DNA of 64,000 nucleotides from Dermatemys mawii (taxonomy: Eukaryota > Chordata > Testudines > Dermatemydidae). Where the stretch lies: NCBI GenBank assembly GCA_007922305.1, contig ML677341.1:71930690-71994689 (forward strand), in the 5' to 3' direction. The position numbers and the translations under genes were made by a program. The first letter of the stretch is position 1; every line of letters begins with the position of its first letter. The notes beneath the pieces are model-generated. The model was not told the DNA's origin, searched no databases, and saw only the letters and a program-made list of their open reading frames with translations. Of this stretch, positions 57,630 to 64,000 are shown one piece after another.

Positions 57630-60600
57630 TGAGTGCCTGGTCCTGGTGGGGACTTCGACACCACTCTCAAGGACTGGGAATGCTCAGGAGTCAAGAGTTC
57701 TCCAGCTGCCGCGGGCGTCCTGAAGGAGATCGTGGACCATCACTCTCTGGTGGACGTCTGACACAACCATTACCTGGACGACGATATCACCTTCATCTAT
57801 GTCCAGGTGAAGGACGATCAGTCAAGCCACTCCCGGTTGGAAAAAAAATTATTTCTCACATTTCCATCTGGCACAGGCCCACGCCTTCGGCATCCAGTCG
57901 GCCTCATTCTTGGATACCACTTGGTAACCGTGACGGCCTCTCTCAGCTTGGGGAAGCCAGGACTGGCCTACTGGCATTTTAATAACAGCTTGCTGAAGGA
58001 TGTGGGCTTCATGGTATCCTTCCAAGAGTTCTGGCTGGCCTGGTGGGGTCAGTGGCACACCTTTCCCTTAGCAAGGCAGTGGTGGGATGTGGGGAAGGTG
58101 TGTGCACAGCTCTTCTGCTCTGGCTCCACCCAGGGCGCCAGCCCGCAGAGAGATGCAGTGATAGGGCAGTTGGAGCGGGAGGTCTTAAAGCTAGAGAAGG
58201 GTCTGGCCTCTGGCATCTCTGCATAGTGTACCGGGAGAAGCGGGAGGAGCTCTGGGCCCTGGAGAACCATCGAGCCCAGGGTGCCTTCGTTTGATCTCAC
58301 ATCTGTCTACTTTAGGAGATGGATCGTGGCTCCCGCTTCTTCTACGCCCTGGAGAAAAAGAGAGGGGCCAAAAAGCATGTCACCCTCCTCCTGGCAGAGG
58401 ATGGTGCTCCCCTCACGGATCTGGAGGAGATGCATGGAAGAGCCAGGGCTTTCTACGCCAGCCTTTTCTCCCTGGATCTGACCAACGCCAAAACTTCCAG
58501 GGTGCTCTGGATCGAACTCCCAACAATCAGCGCGGGTGACCGAGACCGGCTGGTGCTGCCTCTCTGTAGCTGAGCTCTCGGAAGCCCTCAATCTCACGCC
58601 CACCAACAAATCCCCAGGCATGGACGGGCTGACCGTGGAGTTCTACCGCATGTTCTGGGACGTCTTCGACCCAGACCTTGTCACTGTCTCGGCCGAGTCC
58701 TTGAAAAGCGGGGTCCTCCCTCTCTCATGCAGGCAAGTTGTGCTCAACCTTATTGCTGAAGAAGGGGGACCTCTGTGACCTATGGAATTGGCATCCCGTC
58801 TCACTCCTCAGCACAGACTATAAGGTTGTGGTGAAGGCCATCTTGCTGCGACTGCAGTCCATGCTGGTGGACGTGATCCATCCTGACCAGACCAACACAG
58901 TCCTGGGCGGTACCATCTTTGATAATCTTTATCTGGTCCAGGATCTCTTGGAGTTTGGGTGTAGGGATGGTTTGTCGTTTGCCCTCCTGTGGTTGGATCA
59001 GAAGAATGCATTCGACCAGCTGGACCACAGGTATCTCCTGGGCACTCTGAGGGCATTCGGCTTCGGGCACCGGGTTTCTCTGGTGCTGTACACTAACTTG
59101 GAGTGTCTGGTAAGGGTCAACTGGACCCTAACTGCACTTGTCAGCTTCAGGCGAGGGGTGCGTCCAGGCTGTCCGCTGTTGGGTGTATACTCAACTGTAT
59201 ACAATTGGGTGTATACTCAGCTGTATACTCTGGCCATCGAGACTTTCCTCTATAAGAGGTTGAAGGGGTTTGTGCTATGTAAGCCAGAGGTGCAGCTGGT
59301 CCTGGCAGCTATGCAGATGACATGCTCCTCGTGGTCAGGGACCTGGAAGACCTGGTGTGGGTGGAGGCTTGCCAAGCTGTTTATTCAGCAGTTTCCTCTG
59401 CCTGGGTCAGCCGGGTCAAGAGCTCTGGCCTGGTGGTCGGGGCTGGATGGCAGGCGAGCTCCCTCTCACCCGTGCTTCAAGCCACCGGGTGGAGTAAGGG
59501 TCTGCTGCTCTGTCTTGGTGTTTATTTTTCTGCCACACATCCGTCTCTGCCGGAGAACTGGCATGGTTTAGAGGTGGGGGACTGGGCGGTTGTGGGGTTG
59601 GATAGGACTACTCTGGTGCCTTGCCCTCTGGGAGAGAGCACTGGTGATCAGTCAGCTAGTCCTGTCCATGCTCTGGCATTGGCTCAGCACCCTGTGTCCA
59701 CCCTCAGTGTTCCTGGCCCAGATCCAGAACACAGCCCTAGAGTTTTTCTGGGCAGGACTTCACTGGGTCTCTGCAGGGGTCCCGAGTCTTCCCTTGGAGA
59801 AGGGAGAGCAGGGCCTGGTCTGCCTTTGTAGCCAGATCCACATCTTCTGCCTCCAGGTCCTGCAGAGACTCCTTTATGACGCAGGTAGTCCAGTGTGGAG
59901 TACGTTGGCACACGCCTTCCTCCACCACCTCCGAGGGCTCCCATACGACCGGCAGCTCCTTTCTATCCACCCGAGGGGTCTTCCACAAGACCTCTCAGAG
60001 CTGCCAGTCTTCTACCCGGACTTCCTACAGACCTGGAAGCTCTTTTCGGTGACCAGGTCCCTTGTGGCCACCGAGGGGCTGGACCTCCCTGCAGATCTAC
60101 ATGTGCAGGTGATGGAGTCTCCCTCAGTGTGCTGGAGGTTGGTCCTGGCAGAAACCACCGGGGCGGAGACCCCCCAGACTACGACAGCGGGGACTGGGTG
60201 GATCCCTGGGCACTCAGATGGCATATGGGGCTCTCCACTCTTCTGACCCCATTGCGCCTACTCCCGGAGGTGGGGGCTTCCTTGTCGCCCCTTTCTCTCA
60301 TCTTCCTGTGGCGGGCCCTGGGAGAGGGCATTCCCCGCCCACCCCTCACGCTGGGCCCTCCAGACCTCTTTAAACTGGGTCCCTGTTCCATGAGCTCCCC
60401 GCCCCCGGCTTCTCCACTCCGATACTCCAAGCCGGCTGCGTACCCTGCAGCCAGTTCAGATCTGTATCGCATCTGGGGACCAACTGTACACTCTTGTGCT
60501 CCACATACTACATTTCCTCACCCTCGGGTCCCACCCCAACACCAAATGGCTGGACAATCTTATACCTATAGAGGGTGAGGAGCCCTAGTGGGCCAGCCTC

Positions 60601-61010
60601 TATTCCATGTTGGTCCCACAGCCCTCTGGGGATATGGGTGGCAGATCCTTCATGGGGCCATAAGCACAGGTGTGCACCTGGCACGGTTCACCCCCATGTC
60701 CGAGGCCTGCCCCTTCTGCGGCGAGGGAGAATCTGGCACACACCTACCTCCAATATGCCAGGTTGCAGCCCCTATTCTGGCTCCTCTAGAGCCTCTTGTT
60801 GAGATTCTGGCTGCACTTTTCTCCACACCTATTCATTTTTGCACACCCTACCTGTGGCCCCACGAAGTCACAAGACGTCCTCGTCAACCTCCTCTTGGAT
60901 CTGGCCAAAGTCTCCATCTGTGATAACAGGTTGAGGATGCTGAATGAGGTGGTGGGCAGTGTCTGCTGGTTCCCTTGACAGCTTTGAGGAGCACTAGGCC
61001 CTGTCCGGGG
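57630..61010 (+). pseudogene. Tx1-clade LINE (endonuclease end, RT, C-terminus), inactivated
   Basis: Conserved pieces follow one another in different frames. The end of the apurinic-type endonuclease (DHHSLVDV, DDDITFIYV) lies at 57735-57830. Next is MDRGSRFFYALEKKRGAKKH at 58319. RT follows: TNKSPGMDGLTVEFYRMFWD (58600), PVSLLSTDYKVVVKAI (58795), LDQKNAFDQLDH motif A (58994), FRRGVRPGCPL (59149) and YADD (59310-59321). Then come a LGVYFSATHP block (59514), the thumb and C-terminal region, and a CPFCG zinc-binding motif (60708-60722). These are Tx1/L1-like LINE landmarks. At least eight frameshifts or stops are needed to join them. A 26-bp tandem duplication at 59180-59228 disrupts the RT just before the YADD region. 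Confidence 0.9.
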
Positions 61011-63269
61011 CTCTCTGCTCTGTGTCCCCATCTGGTACCCTTGTTTTGACTCTGTGACCATCACTACAATCCCTGTTTTTCCATTAGTTGTCCCCCATAT
61101 TCATTTGGCTCCTGGGTCTACTGATCCCTCCCGCTAGGCTGGGAGAGGGGCCTTTAGAAGTGGGCAGACTTGCACCCACCCACCTCCCAGGTTTTCCAAT
61201 AAGGCCTCCTAAACTAGTCACACATCCTAGTTCCTCTCAGATTTAGATAGTAACCTCTTTGAGGCAAGGACTGTTTTGATATCTGTTTGTACAGGACCCA
61301 TAAAAATACGGCTCAGTTGGGGCCCTTAGGTGCTACTACAATACAAAGAATTAATAACTAATAATAGCACTTCTTTTTGTAAGGCTTTGTGAAGCATCCA
61401 GAAGGAGTGTCTGTCAGAAACATAGAACATTTCCACTCCCGAGTTTTCCCCTCTTCTCGGCTGGCAGTAATGAAAGTCTTTAGGAATTCTACAGTGGCCC
61501 CCTACCCCCAGCACCCAATTTTATCATAACGTTTATAGGCCAGACACTCAGTTCTATTGATCCTAATGAAGATACACCAATTTACACCAGTGGAAAAGCT
61601 GGGCTCTGAGTTAAAGCCAACCTATTAGCACAACATTCTGGCACAAAGATGCAACGCTGTCCATAGCCATCACCATATAAGGAATGGGCCATCTGCACAG
61701 ACTCATCTTATCACAGCATTCCCTTTGCGGGGGTTCCATAAGCCTGCATCAATGGTGATTTAGTTCTTCAAGATGCTCCTCCTTCAGTAACTCATCTCCA
61801 TTCTCCCTTTTTTACTCTCTCTCTCTCTCTCTCTCTCTAGTCAGGGCCTTTTTCCAGAGACACAATTTCCACTCTACAGACTAATGGCTGGGGTAACTGT
61901 TTCAGCAGCTGGTGCAGCTGAGTGTGGAGATACAATATCCTTCCCTGCGCTCATGAGGCAAAGAAGACTCAGAAGGAAAAAAAAAATACAACTAGATACA
62001 TGAGTCACAGTGAAAACCATCTAAATTCAAAATGGACACCAGCACGTACCTCTGTCTTAGGCACTGAGGTCACTTCCAAGTCAAGGCCCGGCACCCGGCC
62101 CTTGTGCGCCTTCATCCCCTTTGCTCTAAAACCCCCCTCTTAAAAAAAGCAGCCTTCACAGCATTATTTTTATTACTAAACACTCTACTTAATGAGTTAA
62201 ACAGCACCTCCAGTGCCACCCAACGATGACAACACAAATGTCCCTGCACCCTCTCCTCAGTCAGTTCTCTCACTCTGCCAAAACTTCTGGTTAATCAATT
62301 TCATGGTATTATCATAAACTTTCCCTAATCAGTTCCACAGCCTTACTAAGCTCACTCCTTAACCAATTTCAACTTGAGCTTTCAGTGAAAAATCACTTAC
62401 AGAAATAAATATAAATCTGTAAGCAAACATTTCTCGCTAACCAACCAAAAGTGTGGCATTTCTTGTAACTCTCTAACATCTTTTTAAAGCATCAGGTAAC
62501 ATTCAACTCTGTTCTGTCTATATTACTCTCATTCATTCAGTCCAATAAACTTGCATGTCCAAAAGGCAAGAAGTCCCCTCACAGCAAGAATTACACTCTG
62601 ATATATATATTTGCAAATACAGGCCCGAAATAATCCCATCCATTACACAGCATGTAAGGGAAGGGATGAGATAAATTGAGTGGAGTGTTGTAAAGAGCAC
62701 AAAAAGGCTGGCACTACGATGCTTTCTTTAACTCACTGGAAACAGGAAGGGGTTGCATGGCCACAGAACTCAGCGAACACAGAGGTAATGGTCTCAGGCA
62801 AAGAGGGAATGGTCAGGAGGGAACCCTAACACCATATGCTCCCTCAACAGCGCATATCTGGCAAAGGTTCAAGCAGTGCACAATGCAGAGCAGCCTCTAA
62901 GCGTTTTGAGCTATGCAAAGAACACCTTTGCTGTGATCTCCTGTTCTCCCCCAGAACAGCTGTATTGTTGGTGAGCCGTTTATTCCTGGCCTAACCAGCA
63001 ACTTTGTGACTCACCACTATGTGTTTGCTTGAGCTCTCCCCATCCCCTGTCTCTCCTATTGGATGCACCAAGGCACAGTGGTTATCCATGCAAATCACAT
63101 GGAGGGCATTTCTTATGGTTATACATGCCTCCCGTGCATGTTTGCTTCATGTTTCTTACAGGACGTTACCTTTTCATATGGCATTTCTTGGAGGTGAGTG
63201 GACAGTATTTGGTGACTGCATGTGTATCTCTGGCACACACACACATGTCCATGGTGTTTGTGAGGTGCA
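61011..63269. other. Intron with small repeats
   Basis: 61540-61620 is a 'GTAAATC' family copy (CCAGACACTCAGTTCTATTG..CAATTTACACCAGTGG). 61817-61840 is a (CT)n microsatellite. 62600-62611 is a short (AT)n. No exon. Confidence 0.45.
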
Positions 63270-63355
63270 GGTAGAGCTGGTCCAAAAAAGAGAGGCAAAA
63301 AAGAGATCATTTTTGGCAAAAATTATGTGAAAAACATGTCCCATTTTTGACCTTT
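63270..63355. repeat. AT-rich 'AAAACATTTT' repeat, short copy
   Basis: GAGCTGGTCCAAAAAAGAGA at the edge and TTTTGGCAAAAATTATGTGAAAAACATG follow the pattern of the longer copies. Confidence 0.45.
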
Positions 63356-63759
63356 ATCCTGTCACGTTGCACAAGTGTCGTGAGCTTTGTTGCCTGCAAA
63401 TAAACCCTTCCCCTGCAACTTGGGCTTGGGATATCTGTGGCCATATCCACTGACAGACCTGTACTGTTCCATTGCAGTTCTCTCTCTCTCTTCGTGGATC
63501 AGCAGCTTTTTCCCTAGCTGCAGAACAACCATGCTTCCTATACATTTCTTCTTGCAGGTGCTACTGTGATCTGCCATGGTGATTCAACCCCGGTGCCTTC
63601 TTCATCAAAAGTCAGGGAATAATAGAATCAGCTCATGTTCTGTATCTCACTTCACAGTATTTAGGAAACTACACCAGCTCCTCTCTGAGACCATTTCCAG
63701 AACTGCTTGTGGTCTGTGGTGTACAGTCATACCAGAAGCATGAGTGGCATAATTTCCGG

Positions 63760-64000
63760 CCACTAATCTCTTGTGGTCATTAAAGATTCCTGATGCCCTG
63801 GTCAAAGACCAACTCTGGCAATTACACTCTGCCAATCTAAATTTTCTCTGAAATTTCTATGGAATGTGGTATTTGTCTTTGCTTCTTTTGGTGTATCGTT
63901 AAACAACTGCAATATTTCACCCCTACAGTGGCTGAATTTCAGCGCTAAATTAAGTCATCCCTTCGTAGTCTGTAAAGTGCTTTGGAATTACAGATAAAAG
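63760..64000 (+). mobile_element. Old SINE/LINE tail, runs off the window end
   Basis: TTGTGGTCATTAAAGATTCC, CCTACAGTGGCTGAATTTCAGC and TAGTCTGTAAAGTGCTTTGG are in the order of an old, widely conserved amniote SINE whose fragments also lie at 27100, 33600 and 34590. The last part, (GATGAAAG)GTGCTATA, is beyond the window. Confidence 0.55.

Noticed and set aside
57630..61010. Reading the Tx1-type segments as an expressed host gene
   Set aside because: The order of the blocks and the YADD and CPFCG motifs are those of a LINE. At least eight frame breaks exclude expression of a normal product.
1..64000. Search for tRNA, rRNA, snRNA genes, CRISPR arrays, prokaryotic operons or retroviral env genes
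   Set aside because: None was seen. The tRNA-like signals belong to old SINE copies, and repeats with regular spacers are absent.

Overview
This is vertebrate nuclear DNA, most likely from a turtle. It is AT-moderate, has no prokaryote-like gene packing, and is crowded with old retrotransposons. The main families are CR1 LINEs with (ATTCTATG)n-type or GAATCTATGAATC-type 3' ends, a Tx1-clade LINE, sushi-ichi-like Ty3/gypsy elements, roughly 0.65-1 kb LTRs, Harbinger, and many hAT elements and MITEs. That mixture is typical of testudine genomes. The species cannot be named from the sequence alone.

The only host-gene exon I can support is 115 bp on the minus strand (17278 down to 17164). It encodes the start of the ligand-binding S1 region of an NMDA receptor GluN2 subunit and matches GRIN2B best. 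It has a consensus acceptor with a polypyrimidine tract and a GT donor. The rest of the window is therefore most simply read as intron of GRIN2B, transcribed right to left. I found no second exon.

Layout. 1-4.8 kb: gypsy-type fragments (zinc knuckle, protease, start of RT), a roughly 1.08 kb LTR and a plus-strand CR1. 5.7-7.6 kb: a CR1 tail and a palindromic Harbinger-like MITE. 7.66-12.3 kb: a CR1 split by a sushi-like LTR retrotransposon, whose chromodomain is itself split by a solo LTR. 12.6-15.85 kb: minus-strand CR1 split by a solo LTR and by a hAT element that contains another insertion. 16.05-16.77 kb: a solo LTR inside an (AT)n microsatellite. 17.2 kb: the GRIN2B exon. 18.65-20.88 kb: an LTR with a CR1 inserted in it. 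23-28 kb: old SINE and MITE fragments and an AT-rich repeat interrupted by a CR1 tail. 28.1-31.3 kb: another LTR copy, then a Harbinger transposase pseudogene interrupted by a hAT MITE. 32.5-33.3 kb: a degenerate triplet-periodic stretch. 34.9-44.3 kb: hAT elements, including a 2.85 kb one with perfect target duplications that holds an LTR holding a CR1. 45.7-52.3 kb: a CR1 tail and further MITEs. 54.2-57.3 kb: a dispersed repeat with an AT microsatellite, an AT-rich repeat and a GC-rich minisatellite-like stretch. 57.6-61.0 kb: a decayed Tx1-type LINE. 61-64 kb: mostly unique intron and an old SINE tail.

No protein-coding system other than the receptor gene is intact. All transposon reading frames are broken. 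The biological content is the receptor exon and an unusually legible order of nested insertions, with target-site duplications that let the events be ranked in time. I saw no undescribed functional system.
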